NCBI GenBank assembly: GCA_030562195.1
Contig: JAUJPP010000006.1
Location: forward strand, 868,001-932,000
From: Nipponacmea schrenckii
Lineage: Eukaryota > Mollusca > Gastropoda > Lottiidae
Length of the DNA stretch: 64,000 bases
Reading direction: 5' to 3'
In this document: piece by piece, positions 19,636 through 31,936 of the stretch
How positions within the stretch are numbered: the first letter of the stretch is position 1
Layout of the letters: each line of letters starts with the position of its first letter
The notes under the pieces: model-generated
Told to the model about the DNA's origin: nothing
Database searches by the model: none
Seen by the model: only the letters and a program-made list of their open reading frames with translations
Program-made: the position numbers and the translations under genes

Positions 19636-21490
19636 ACTATGGAAGGGAATAGCTGCCATAATTAGAAGCAATGAAGAAGTGTTTAATTCCATTGTAATAC
19701 GTCAAATGACATGTGTGATAAAACAAGATACATTAATATAAAAAAAACATATGACAGCTTTTGTTAAAGTAAATTGTTTTAAAACAAAAGTTTTATGTTT
19801 TACGGTAGGATCACTCTTGTTTTTGTAGAATATAATATTACTAAATACATTTTACATTAGATGTATGTCACAAACCCCCCTCCATAACACATTGGTTATC
19901 TGTCGCGTGCAGTTTCTCCAATTACATTTCACTTTTGTCATATCTATTTTGTCGTATCTTTTACGTTCATCACATGACCATCACGTGACCAAAAAATAGA
20001 AATCATTTAAGAACTGCTCCCACTGGAATTTATAGTCTTGTTCTTCATGACAGACGGTGAATGAATTTTCGACACCAATTGCCATGATAATAATAATGAT
20101 TTTTTATTCTGGTCAACAATTTATTATGCATAACATTTTCGATTTCTCATTTAAGTTCGATTGTTGAAGCCTTTGCTTAAACTGTCTCGCTGCTAAAGCC
20201 CCTTTCCAGAATATTTTTTGCTTTTCTTTATTTTTTTGGCATTTATCTATTTGGACACATCATTCGGAAATAAAATATAGTTCACCGCTTCAAGAGATAA
20301 TCAAGACCCTTAATTTAGATACTTGTACTTAGCAGACAACATAAGCTAGGTTGTGGAGCTACTGAAACAAGCTGCATCCCACCTCACTTCAAATTCCGAG
20401 GTTTTGTCTGAGCCAGAAAACCAGTCACAAACCACCGATAAGGAGTCAACTAATAATACTAATAATACTATCCGTCAAGAAATGTGTCGCCTGTTTTCTC
20501 TTCATAAGGCTAGTACTAGTACCGAGGCCTAATAGTAGTAGTGGAATGGAGAGGAGCCGATTTTTTGGTGGCAGGCAAATCATCGGAATTTGAAGTGAGG
20601 TGGGATGCAGCTTGTCTTAGAAGCTCCGCGACCTAAAAATCAGATGTGTCTAAATAGATCAGTGGAATTCAACCTTTTCAAGCAATGTCCCCATTTTTTG
20701 GTTAATGAAAAGTTCGCGTCTCCTATTTCATTTCAAATATTGACTTTAAAGGCCTTGCATTAAATCTCAAACCATAACATGTTCACAGACACAACAGTTT
20801 TTTTTTTGCGATTATATGTTGTTCGCGTGACCTAAAAGTTTCCCGACATCCCCAAGGATGAAAAACCACTGAAATAGATAAATGCCAAAAAATAAAGAAA
20901 AGAAAAACAATTCTTAACCTGGAAAGGGGCTTTAGCAAAGAGACAGTTTAAGCAAAGGCTTAAATAAGCGAACTTAAATGGGAAATCGAAAATGTTATGC
21001 GTAATAAATTGTTGACCCAAATAAAGAATCATTATTATTATCATGGAATTGGTGGCGAAAATTCATTTACCGTCTGTCATGAAGAACAAGACTATAAATT
21101 CCACTGGGAGCAGTTCTTAAATGATTTCTATTTTTTGGTCACGTGATGGTCATGTGATGAACGTAAAAGATACGACAAAATAGATATGACAAATGTGAAA
21201 TGTTAAAAGAGAAACTGCACGCGACATATAACCAGTGTGTTATGAAGGGGGGTTTGTGACATACATCTAATGTAAAAAGTTTTTAGTAATATTATATTCT
21301 ACAAAAACAAGACTGATCTTACCGTTAAACATAAAACTTTTGTTTTAAAACAATTTACTTTAACAAAAGCTGTCATATGTCTTTTGATATTAAGGTATTT
21401 TGTTTTATTACACATGTCATTTGACGTATTACAATGGAATTAGACACTTCTTCATTGCATCTAATTATGGCAGCTATTCCCTTCCATAGT
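19636..21490. mobile_element. 1.86-kb palindromic (fold-back) element
   Basis: Ends are exact inverses: ACTATGGAAGGGAATAGCTG at 19636 and its complement finishing at 21490. The arms run inward over 600 bp with few mismatches (for example the stretch around TTCATCACATGACCATCACG at about 19968 against 21135-21160), then continue past a nested MITE through a further pair (GCTGCATCCCACCTCACTTC at about 20370 against 20590-20615). The loop is about 180 bp near 20400-20585. No transposase frame is visible. Right flank GAACAGTTAATAATGG is module-head sequence, so the element sits at the head border. Target duplication not resolved. Confidence 0.9.
20660..20871. mobile_element. hAT-like MITE nested in the palindrome's right arm
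   Basis: 212 bp with ends CAGTGGAATTCAACC and ...GGATGAAAAACCACTG, and a perfect 8-bp target duplication AAATAGAT (20652-20659 and 20872-20879). CAGTGGTTCTCAACC-type ends with 8-bp duplications are characteristic of hAT. The left arm (around 20250-20275) shows the uninterrupted site. Confidence 0.85.
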
Positions 21491-21660
21491 GAACAGTTAA
21501 TAATGGAGCGTACAGGTCATCGTATGGTTGAGGTTAAGTATATGTTTCTTAAATATTTATTTACTGTAACCAGCTCGTCATAACTTTGCTCTGTACGGAG
21601 TCATGCTATACTTAATAAAGGCCACAAAGACGAACCAAAGAAAATTAAAAGCGATATCAA
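21491..21660 (+). repeat. Module head, left part, interrupted by LINE
   Basis: Matches 14878-15040 and ends in AACCAAAGAAAATTAAAAGC GATATCAA (21633-21660), the left target duplication of the LINE. The head resumes at 27201. Confidence 0.8.
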
Positions 21661-21994
21661 GTCAATATGGCGGCAGGTGGAAAGACGCGTTTTTGTATGC
21701 TCTGATTCTTCAAAGTTTTTCCTTATCAAATGCCACTTGAGGAAAATAATATACTTGGAACTAGTTTAATCAAGGATGACAATACTTGTGAGTTAAAATG
21801 CTGTTTTTAAACATTTAATTTCATTATTTTGAAGATATTCTCAGGTGTTGGTGAACTGTTGTAACTAATGTAATCACGGACAGGTGAGCTATCCTCGATT
21901 CATGTTGTGACTGGTAACCTTGTCTATTAACATTAAAGCCGCGTGTCGTTTATGCTAAAATATTTTGTGTATATGAACCACTGTGAGATGATCC

Positions 21995-22673
21995 ATGGAT
22001 GGATTAAAGAAGCGCATCCTATCTTTTACTGCTAACCAAGATCAACAGGAACTCAAAAAGTCTAAAGGTGATCACGGAAACAGTGAGAGTGAGACTGAGT
22101 GCTTTATCGAATGAAACTGTCATGTCGCAAAATAATGGTGAGTTCGTCGATCAACTTATAAAAGTCAGGCTGTAATCAATACCCTAGCTAACGCGGTAGC
22201 CTCTCGAATTGAACCCAAAATTATAGATCTCGTACGTTGCCTGCAGGACCACATTTCTGAATTGGAAAATGAAGTTGCAAGTAAGTCACACGAATTAGAA
22301 ACTGTCAATGACAAATTAGACGAACTAGAGCAGTAAGGACTGTATTAGAATATCTGGAATTGTAGAATCTGAACAGGAATCGACAGACGACATTATTGTT
22401 ACTGTGGGACGTCACCTGGGTGTTGAAATCAACTCCGCAGACATCAATAGGAGCCACAGAGTTGGACCGCCTGAGAAATATGACAAAGTCCAAAAACCAC
22501 GACCCATAATTGTTCGTTTCAAGGGGTATTCTTTTAAACGCGATTTTGTTTCAAATGCAAAGAAACTTCAGAACATCAAACAATCTCCAATGCCTGAGAT
22601 TTTCAAACGCCACCAAGTCTCTATCAATGACGATCTCACCAAGACAAGAGCAGAATTAGCATTTAGAGTATGA
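21995..22673 (+). pseudogene. LINE ORF1-like protein, frameshifted
   Basis: Begins MDGLKKRILSFTANQ and meets a stop near 22110. A coiled-coil-like stretch follows (ELENEVASKSHELETVNDKL, about 22260-22320), then stops, then an open part 22404-22673 with RSHRVG...RPIIVRFKGYSFKRDFV, the RNA-recognition and C-terminal type seen in L1/CR1 ORF1 proteins (nucleic acid chaperone). At least two frame changes, so not functional. Confidence 0.65.
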
Positions 22674-23647
22674 ACACTTTGCCGGGAGAAAAAATTAGAG
22701 AGATCGTGGATAAGAGATGGAATTATTTTTGTGAAAACGCTTGACAATAAGGTTGTTTTGATTAAAACGAACAGTGATTTTAAATCACTTATTAATAAGT
22801 CCACTCTGAAAGATCCTGCCATTTGTAATACCCGATCGTCGAAATTAAGTCATAAAGCAAGCGAATCTTTTGTTCATAACTATAAACTAAACATAGTGCT
22901 CCACAAGGTCATCATGTTTTGTTCTATATATTAATTTCTATTTTACTGTTTTAATGTGTCTGTCCCTTTCCTGAACTTTTGTCTTCATACCATTTAACTT
23001 TTGCATATCTTTGATTTTTTAGGCTGATCTCGGAATAGATTTGTCTACATACAGCGGACAATCGACAATGCAGAGAGTTATTCGATCAGTAGTCAATAGT
23101 CATGTCCTCTGCATGAATTTGTAAATTGTCCAGGTATGTTGAAAACCTTATTTTCAGTATCTACATAGACGCGCCTCAAAGATGCACATGCAAATCTATA
23201 TTACCACTTATTAATTAACTAAACTGTGTATTAATTGTCATTAATTCATTGGACAGAAATGAGTGTCTTATGTTTTGTCATTTCTATAATAAATATTTTA
23301 CGACATTGTTGGCAACGATAATGGAGAAATTTATTCAAAATTCTTCAGCATTGTTTTGTATATGTATTTACTTATTGTGATTTCTTTCTTATTTATAGAG
23401 AGCTGTATTATATACTCTAAATGGTACACTGTGAGCTTAATTCTGGTATTATTTTTTTTTTTTTTCATCTACTTTCTCTTTCATCTTTTATTATCTTTTA
23501 TTTTATTTTCTTTCTTTCTATTTCTCCTCCATTCCAATTGCATCCTTCCCACTCATGGCATTGTTCTTAAACGGTTCATATTATGATCCGAACAGAGTGT
23601 AATAACTTTAACCAACTGATTGTGTGGGACGGATGCAAGTTTGATTC

Positions 23648-26600
23648 ATGGATCTATTCGTCTCTGCAGGATTTACCTCGAACATCATTATTTTCTCCTT
23701 AATTGTACTTCAGCTAATTTTACTTTGTGTTGATGTTCATCCAAACCCAGGCCAAACGAAGTTTAAAACTTTACATCTCAATATCAGGAGTCTTCGGTTT
23801 AAGCTTAACCAGATATCCACTGAACTGCTTGAAAACGATATCTTGTGCTTTACTGAAACTTGGTTAGATGACTCGGTATTAACAGATTCTATTTTGCTCA
23901 CAGGTTATCAAGATCCCTGTTTATTGAACAGAACTTGTGGTAGAGGGGGTGGTATAGCTGTCTATTTATAATAGAAGATATGATCTTGAAATTCCTTCAT
24001 TGGACGCTCTTTGGATTGAGCTTTTTATAGACAACAAAAAGTTTTTACTAGGTACATTTTATCGCCCCCCCCCCCCCGAATAGCCTATAGGATTACTATA
24101 ATCTTATCGAAATAGCATCCTTCAGGCAAACGACCAACCTGATTTTAACCTTATTGTACTTGGAGACTTCAACTTAGACTTTTTGACTAAAACTAACACG
24201 AAATTGCATGACATTCTAACTAGATTTAATTTAACTCAACTGGTTACTGAACCTACCAGATTAACACTTGATAAGAACTCACTCCTTGATTTAGCCATTG
24301 TATCATGTCCAGCTTTTGTCCATTCTACAGATGTTTTTTTCTCGGGTCTGAGTGATCACAATCCTGTCCTTCTTACCTTACACTTTCCAAATACAAAAAT
24401 AGACCAATGTTTTCAGAGACAAATTTGGGATTATAAAAATTTTAGTAGCGAGGAACTGAACAATAAAATATTAGAGTATGATTGGAATGAAATTTTTAAG
24501 AACAATAATGATATTGACCAAATTACTCTTCAGATTACAAATACATTGAGTAAAATTATTTCAACTACTATACAAAGCAAAACCGTTACAATAAGACCAC
24601 GTGACTATCCCTGGATGAATGGTTATATTAGGAGATTGATAAGGCGTAGAAATAGAATTCACAAAAATGCTAAAATTAAGAATCGCGAATGTGATTGGAT
24701 AGAATTTAGGAAATATAGAAACTACGTGACTAGTGAGATAAGAAAAACGAAAAAAAACGTATTATGAGAATTTGGATACCAAAATTAATACTTCATTCCA
24801 TGACCGTGATTGGTGGAAACTAATTCGTACCTTTTCAATAAAACAAGATAGTTTGTCATCATCATTGCCCCCTTAATACATGATACACAAATCGCCTACT
24901 CTAATGTAGAAAAAGCCGAACTGCTTAATGACTACTTAATCAAACAAACATTGTCAACTAACGGACTTGAATTACCTCCTATTTTACCAATTTTAAACAA
25001 TTCAATAATCGAACCAATAGTTTTAACCTACCAGGAACTTGTTGATATCTTAGCATCATTGAAAAACAAAAAGACTTCAGGCCCGGATAGGATCAACAAC
25101 TTTATTTTGCGTATAATCTCCAAATCATTTGCCCACCCACTTTTAAAACTTTTCAATATATTAATAGCTAAATGCGTATTTCCTTCTCAATGGAAAGTTG
25201 CGAATGTTACACCGATCTTTAAATCAGGTGAGAAAAACCTCTGTAAAAACTATCGTCCAATCTCATTATTATCATCTCTTGGGAAAGTATTTGAAATAGT
25301 TCTTTATAGACATCTTAATAATTTCCTTATTAAAAATAATATTTTATATAGATATCAGTCTGGATTTCGCCAACATGATTGTGCCATGTACCAATAAACT
25401 GACATGTATGATTACATTTCATCTTCTTTAGATAAAGGACATAAGGTAAAGGCAATATTTTTTGACATTAAACGTGCCTTTGACAGGGTTTGGCATTTGG
25501 GTCTATTAGAAAAACTAAAAAGTGTAGGAATTCAAAATGAAGTACTCGATTTGTTAAAAAATTATTTAAGTGATAGAAAACAAGCTGTTCACACTTCAAA
25601 GTATAGATCAATATATTCTGGTGTACCCCATGGGTCAGTTCTTGGTCCCCTCTTGTTTTTGATTTTTATAAATGATATATCATTAAATGTATGTTCAAAT
25701 CTTAGACTCGTTGCTGATGATACCTCTCTCTTTTTAGTTCTTGATAACCCAGATACCAATCTTCAACTACTTAACAATGATCTTGCCCAAATTTACTCTT
25801 GGTCCGAAAAATGGAAAGTAGAATTTAACCCACTAAAAACAGAAAAACAGAAAACAAAAACTTTTAGTCGTAAAAACAACCCTTCTCAACTTCTTCCTAT
25901 TTTTAACAATACTCAACTTCATGACACTCATAATCATAAACATTTGGGTGTATTTCTTCAAAATAATTGTAAATGGGAAGTACATATTGACTTTATGATC
26001 AACAAAACCGCCAAAATGATAAATATCCTTAAAAGTCTCAAATATCGCCTCTCTCGTAAATCTCTGTCTATTCTTTAAAGTTCTTATATTTTATCTATAT
26101 TTGATTATTCTGTTATTGTTTGGGACAATGTTTCTGACTATTTATCGAAACGACTTGAAGATCTCCATCTTGATGCCCTTCGAATTATTACTGGTCTTCC
26201 TAGAGATACATCTCACGAAATTCTTTATAAGGAAACCGGTTATTCATCCCTTTGTGTTCGTAGGCAATTCCATAAACTAACAACATTTTACAAAATGAAA
26301 CACAACTTAGCTCCGTCCTATCTCTGTTCCCTGGTTCCTAACACATTATCACCCTCTTACTCATTTAGAAACCCTAACCGTATTAGACAAGTACGATGTA
26401 AAACCTCCCTTTACAACTCCTCTTTCCTCCCATCTACTATTAAACTCTGGAATGATTTAGATAACGTTATCAAATTACAACCTTCTCTATCCAAATTCAA
26501 ATTATCTCTCAAAAGAAGCTTATTCCCACCTAACAATAAACTATTTAACTATGGCGAACGTAAACTACAAATTATTCTGTGTAAATTACGCAATAACAAA

Positions 26601-26870
26601 AGTGATCTGAACTTCCATACATTTATGATGCATGTTAATGATAACCCTTAATGCTCATGTAACTGCGACCTTGAAACAACCGAACATTTCTTACTCTGGT
26701 GTCCTAACTTCTCCAACCTTCGGTCTATTACTATCCATACCCTTCCTCTCCATTTCCAAAATACTTTCTGCCTGCTCAATGGGAGCCTCGATCTTTCCTA
26801 TTCAGAAAATTCAAAGATATTTGATATTGTCTATACGTTTATAAAATCCACAAGATGTTTTGACCTATGA
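23648..26870 (+). pseudogene. LINE ORF2: APE endonuclease and reverse transcriptase, multiply broken
   Basis: N-terminal hydrophobic run followed by DVHPNPGQ, a degenerate 2A-like motif. Endonuclease motifs: LNIRSL, FTETWLDD, GDFNLD (about 24160) and SDHNPV (about 24352). Reverse transcriptase motifs: SGPDRINNF, YRPISLLSSLGK, FDIKRAFDRVWH, GVPHGSVLGPLLF and VADD in place of the usual YADD/FADD (about 25710). The C-terminal CSCNCDLETTEHFLLWCP resembles the Cys/His tail of CR1-like proteins; the frame ends at 26870. Breaks: frame change near 23965, frame change at the C run 24065-24078, another near 24122, frame change near 24875, stops near 25396 and 26076. Inactive. Confidence 0.85.
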
Positions 26871-27200
26871 AATCAAACACTAGGAATGGAATCTATCAAT
26901 TTTTTTTCTTTTTTTTTTCTTACCTCTTGTTCTTACTTAATTTATTTATTAATTTATTTTTTTTTTCCCCTGTACCCTTAACATTCTCTCTGCCCAACTA
27001 TAATGCAGCTCACTTGAATTTATAACTGTAATTTTCATTGTAAATATAATTTATTTATTTATATAACAATTTTCACCATAATTCTATTGTACTTTTTCTC
27101 CCGAGGAAGCAAACTTATATAAGCCTGTCTCTGTACCCTCTTTTCAATTGCCTTTATATATTATATTGTACTTCTTATTACTAAAATATTGTTTAAATCA

Positions 27201-27590
27201 AACCAAAGACAATTAACAGCAATATCAATTCATCTTCACGTGATTACAAGAGCTCTGATTGGCTGTATTTTCTGGTGTTCAATCCAATCCAATCACTGTA
27301 TACCATGATACAAGAAAGGTAGCTAAACATTGTAAAATATAGTAGGTCTTGTTGTTTGGTTTAATTTGGTCCATGTGTATATAAAGGGAAATAACTATAT
27401 TTATTAGCCTCCAGACAACAGATAAACTTTTAAATAATACTTTATAATAGGATCTAAACATTCAGCTTTCTACACTTGATCTATATAAATATTACGATTT
27501 TAATAACAAGATCTACAGTCATTCCTTATAGTTTACATCTATTGGTCTATTGAAAAACATTTTCTATTGTTCTATCTTTTTTGATGAAAT
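27201..27590 (+). repeat. Module head continued after LINE
   Basis: Starts with the right target duplication, continues ATCTTCACGTGATTACAAGAGC..., TATATAAAGGGAAATAAC, and stops at GATGAAATACTGCAA where LINE-remnant sequence begins. Confidence 0.75.
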
Positions 27591-27905
27591 ACTGCAACTG
27601 TGTAATAACATTAATTTTATTTGTAAAAAGTACAACGTCAATAAATATGATATCCTTAATATAGGAGTATCATCTGTGTTGAACAGGATAAATCAACTAG
27701 ATTGTAATAATTATACTGAAAATGATGTTAGAACAGGGTCCACAATTAGGGAATATATCTCTTACAGGGACGTTAATCCAAATGAGGCTAAAAATTTGAA
27801 TCAAATTATAAATTTTATGTGTACTGCATAATGAAAATATGTAATCAATTGTACATAGATGTATATGTTTAACTTATGTGTACCATTAGTACGAATAAAC
27901 TATTA
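27591..27905 (+). mobile_element. 3' end of a second LINE family, fragment
   Basis: Matches 43758-44045. The open part (27591-27831) encodes NNINFICKKYNVNKYDILNI and onward to a stop, followed by a 3' UTR ending GTACGAATAAACTATTATTA. The 43-44 kb copy joins the same tail to reverse transcriptase sequence, identifying it as LINE-derived. Confidence 0.6.
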
Positions 27906-28560
27906 TTAATTTGGTCTATGTGTATATAAAGGGAAATAACTATATTTATTAGCCTCCAGACAACAGATAAACTTTTAAATAATACTTTATAATAGGATCT
28001 AAACATTCAGCTTTCTACTCTTGATCTATAGAAATATTACGATTTTAATAACAAGATCTGCAGTCAGTCCTTATAGTTACATCTATTGGTCTATCTTTTT
28101 TGGTGAAATACTCCAACATTTTCAATTTATAATTGTAGAAATATCCGAAACCATTCTGTTTTACTTTCAACCGGTATCTGTCAATCAAGTACAGAACCCC
28201 GCCCCTAACAATATACACCTAATGTTGATAATTAAATATTTTAGTGTTTATTGTGTAATAACTGTATCGGGATCTTATGAAGAAAAACCATGGGTATTCT
28301 ACAAAGGGTACTGACTACTGAGCTTGCCCTATGGTTGAGTTTGTAAGGATATCCATTTCCTTATCCCCCCAAATTACTTTTTCGACTTCACATTGTCTCT
28401 GTATCCAATAAAAATCAAACACACCCACAAAATAAACGAGGTAGACTCAAGCAAGAGATAGATTTGATTCGAGTTAAAATTTATTATTTATTCTTTATAA
28501 CTGGTGAATATCAAATTACAATCTGTTTTCTATCGGAACTAATTCATTGATCAGAATTAC
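27906..28560 (+). repeat. Second module head and leader of TRIM module 4
   Basis: Repeats TTTGGTCTATGTGTATATAAAGGG onward. The 97-codon frame is open at 28021-28314 and the leader ends at GATCAGAATTA. The head is therefore partly duplicated in this module around the LINE fragment; module 5 has the same junction (44045). Confidence 0.75.
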
Positions 28561-30403
28561 ATCAACAATAAAAATATCTACCACCAATTAAAATTAACAT
28601 AACAATTACAAATATCTAAATGTGGTTATTATTAAAGTGATTATATATATTATACCAAGTTAACAGAATTAACAAAATAACAAAAAAATCTACCATCAAT
28701 TAAAATTAACATAACAATTACAAATATCTAAATGTGGTTATTATTAAAGTGATTATATATATTACACCAAGTTAACAGAATTAACATAATAACAAAAATA
28801 TCTACCATCAATTAAAATTAACATAACAATTACAAATATCTAAATGTGGTTAATATTAAAGTGATTATATATATTACACCAAGTTAACAGAATTAACATA
28901 ATAACACAAATATCTACCACCAATTAAAATTAACATAACAATTACAAATATCTAAATGTGGTTATTATTAAAGTGATTATATATATTACACCAAGTTAAC
29001 AGAATTAACATAATAACAAAAATATCTACCACCAATTAAAATTAACATAACAATTACAAATATCTAAATGTGGTTATTATTAAAGTGATTATATATATTA
29101 CACCAAGTTAACAGAATTAACATAATAACAAAAATATCTACCATCAATTAAAATTAACATAACAATTACAAATATCTAAATGTGGTTATTATTAAAGTGA
29201 TTATATATATTACACCAAGTTAACAGAATTAACATAATAACAAAAATATCTACCACCAATTAAAATTAACATAACAATTACAAATATCTAAATGTGGTTA
29301 TTATTAAAGTGATTATATATATTACACCAAATTAACAGAATTAACATAATAATAAAAATATCTACAACCAATTAAAATTAACATAACAATTACAAATGTC
29401 TAAATGTGGTCATTATTAAAGTGATTATATATTATACCAAGTTAACATAATTAACATAATAATAAAAATATCTACCACCAATTAAAATTAACATAACAAT
29501 TACAAATATCTAAATGTGGTCATTATTAAAGTGATTATATATTATACCAAGTTAACAGAATTAACATAATAATAAAAATATCTACCACCAATCAAAATTA
29601 ACATAACAATTACAAATATCTAAATGTGGTTATTATTAAAGTGATTATATATATTACACCAAGTTAACAGAATTAACATAATAACACAAATATCTACCAC
29701 CAATTAAAATTAACATAACAATTACAAATATCTAAATGTGGTTATTATTAAAGTGATTTTATATATTATACCAAGTTAACAGAATTAACACAATAATAAC
29801 AAAAATATCTACCACCAATTAAAATTAACATAACAATTACAAATATCTAAATATGGTTATTATTAAAGTGATTATATATATTACACCAAGTTAACAGAAT
29901 TAACATAATAACAAAAATATCTACCACCAATTAAAATTAACATAACAATTACAAATATCTAAATGTGGTTATTATTAAAGTGAATATATATATTATACCA
30001 AGTTAACAGAATTAACATAATAACAAAAATATCTACCACCAATTAAAATTAACATAACAATTACAAATATCTAAATGTGGTTATTATTAAAGTGATTATA
30101 TATATTATACCAAGTTAACAGAATTAACACAATAATAACAAAAATATCTACCACCAATTAAAATTAACATAACAATTACAAATATCTAAATGTGGTTATT
30201 ATTAAAGTGATTATATATATTATACCAAGTTAACAGAATAAAAATAATAACAAAAATATCTTCCACCAATTAAAATTAACATAACAATTACAAATATCTA
30301 AATGTGGTTATCATTAAAGTGATTATATATTATACCAAGTTAACAGAATTAACATAATAACAAAAATATCTACCACCAATTAAAATTAACATAACAATTA
30401 CAA
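28561..30403. repeat. 112-bp satellite, about 16 monomers (largest array)
   Basis: Period measured from successive CTAAATGTGG positions (28733, 28845, 28957). Variants include TATACC/TACACC, ACCATC/ACCACC and a 2-bp shorter unit (TATATTATACC). The array continues at 31825-31936 beyond an insertion. Confidence 0.95.
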
Positions 30404-31741
30404 CTAGAGCCACTTGTGGCACAGAGTGGGACTTTGCTAATGTCGCAAATTGCAACAAACAGGCCGAAACATCTGATTTTCTGGGAGAAAGTGGCCAAAG
30501 CAACGAGGTATCTGTGTGCAAAGTACTTTTTTGAAAAACATTATTTCCTACAGACATAATTCGCTGACCCATATAAATGGCAAATTGGAAGTTTACCCGG
30601 ATGTGCCACGCCCATCTCATTTTTTTTTTGCGTGAATCTAATCACATTCTAAATGTATATTCACAGTACAAATTTGAAGCTTGTACATCTAATGGATCAC
30701 GAGATATACACACATACATTTCAAAAAGCGAAAATACTGCAAAATGTACCCTTATTTTCAAAAATCAAAAAATTCAATTTTCATTTTAAAAAATTTTGTT
30801 ATACATTGTTGGAAAGATGTTAAAAAGTACCTTAAGAATCTGAAAAAAATAACACTCGAATTTTGCTGTTTTCAGGCAGCTATAAAACCGGAAGTTGATG
30901 TCTGAGGTCAAAGGTCAAAGTGTCAACTAATAGCCAAGGTCAATGACCTTTGACCTACTAAAGGTCAAAGTCACCAAAGGTCAAGGTCACGAGAAATAAG
31001 CCCCCAAACTTCGAAAAAATTCAACCGGATGTTGCAAAATTGCAAAAGCGAAATTCAAAAATCGGCTCCCACAGTTTTTTTCGTAATCGACTAAAGCTAC
31101 AAGAAATGTAAACATCGCGGAAATTAGACATTACCCTGAGGCCCCATTTTGAGTTTTACAAAAAATTGACATTTCAAGATGGCGGCCAAAGTTTCACTTC
31201 CGGTCCGGATTTTTTCTTCTTCATTTTTTTGTCTTCTAATTTAATTAAGATTGACATAAATTTTGTTGCGATACATCAATTACAGCACAAGTAGGTCAAC
31301 CGGAAGTTTAAACCCTTTTTACGTTGAAACCGGAAATGAAGCAAAAATTTTGACTCTGCCAATGATTTTAAATTCATGACACTTGAAGGCACACAAATTT
31401 TCAGATCAATCGGTCTTAAAATAGCAAAGTTGCAAAAATGTGCAAAATACGGCAAAAAAATGTGTGCTACGAATTTTCGAATTTCGAAATTTTTCAACTG
31501 CTATCTTGTTGGAAATTATTTTAAGTTTCTAAAAATGCAAACCCGACGAAAATCGATCCAAAAATGCGACTTCTAGAGCCACTGACCGACTTTTTAGGCA
31601 TGTTGCAATGCAGCACTTCCGGTTTTGCAAAAATGTTCCAATTTATATTTAATAGAAACGTCGCCACAACAGAAGGTTTAGAGAAGTTGTGAAATTGCTG
31701 CAACTATTGCAGCCTAGGCTGTGTGAGGTGTGTAAATTTCG

Positions 31742-31782
<41 letters not shown>

Positions 31783-31824
31783 CAAACCGAAAACAAACTG
31801 GGACTTTGCGGTAGCAAAGTCCCA
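30404..31824. mobile_element. Unclassified 1.42-kb element with hairpin terminus and A39 tract
   Basis: Inserted in a satellite monomer: left junction ATTACAA|CTAGAGCC, right junction AAGTCCCA|CAAATATC, with a possible 3-4 bp (C)ACAA duplication. The left part has TGGGACTTTGC at 30428. The right end is a perfect 11-bp stem, TGGGACTTTGC-GGTA-GCAAAGTCCCA, preceded by 39 A residues (31742-31780). CTAGAGCCACT recurs at 31573. No transposase or reverse transcriptase seen; short ORFs inside are not family-like. The hairpin end recalls Helitron-like elements but the CTRR end is absent. Confidence 0.7.
30905..30989. promoter_or_regulatory. Cluster of eight AGGTCA nuclear-receptor half-sites
   Basis: AGGTCA at 30905, 30912, 30937, 30962, 30978, 30984 and TGACCT at 30944 and 30951. 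They form DR1 (30905-30917), IR1 (30937-30949), reverse DR1 (30944-30956) and DR0 containing TCAAGGTCA (30978-30989). The arrangements are seen; binding is inferred from known receptor preferences. Confidence 0.45.
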
Positions 31825-31936
31825 CAAATATCTAAATATGGTTAATATTAAAGTGTTTATATATATTACACCAAGTTAACAGAATTAACATAATAACAAA
31901 AATATCTACCACCAATTAAAATTAACATAACAATGT
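31825..31936. repeat. 112-bp satellite, last monomer
   Basis: Continuation of the array after the insertion, ending ACATAACAATG before the TRIM 3' flank. Confidence 0.85.

Larger units (their letters stand above)
21661..27200 (+). mobile_element. Full-length but decayed non-LTR retrotransposon (CR1/L2-like)
   Basis: The 5540-bp element is bounded by a 28-bp target duplication (21633-21660 and 27201-27228, three mismatches), placing both ends. Layout: 5' UTR beginning GTCAATATGGCGGCAGGTGG, ORF1 remnant (21995-22673), ORF2 remnant (23648-26870), T- and A-rich 3' UTR ending TATTGTTTAAATCA. APE-type endonuclease followed by reverse transcriptase and a Cys/His tail places it in the CR1/L2/Jockey group by established knowledge. 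It inserted into the module head of TRIM module 4. Confidence 0.85.

Noticed and set aside
28561..30403. CRISPR array
   Set aside because: Tandem 112-bp monomers without unique spacers in a eukaryotic context.
30404..31824. Helitron
   Set aside because: A hairpin is present near the 3' end, but no 5' TC or 3' CTRR and not inserted between A and T.
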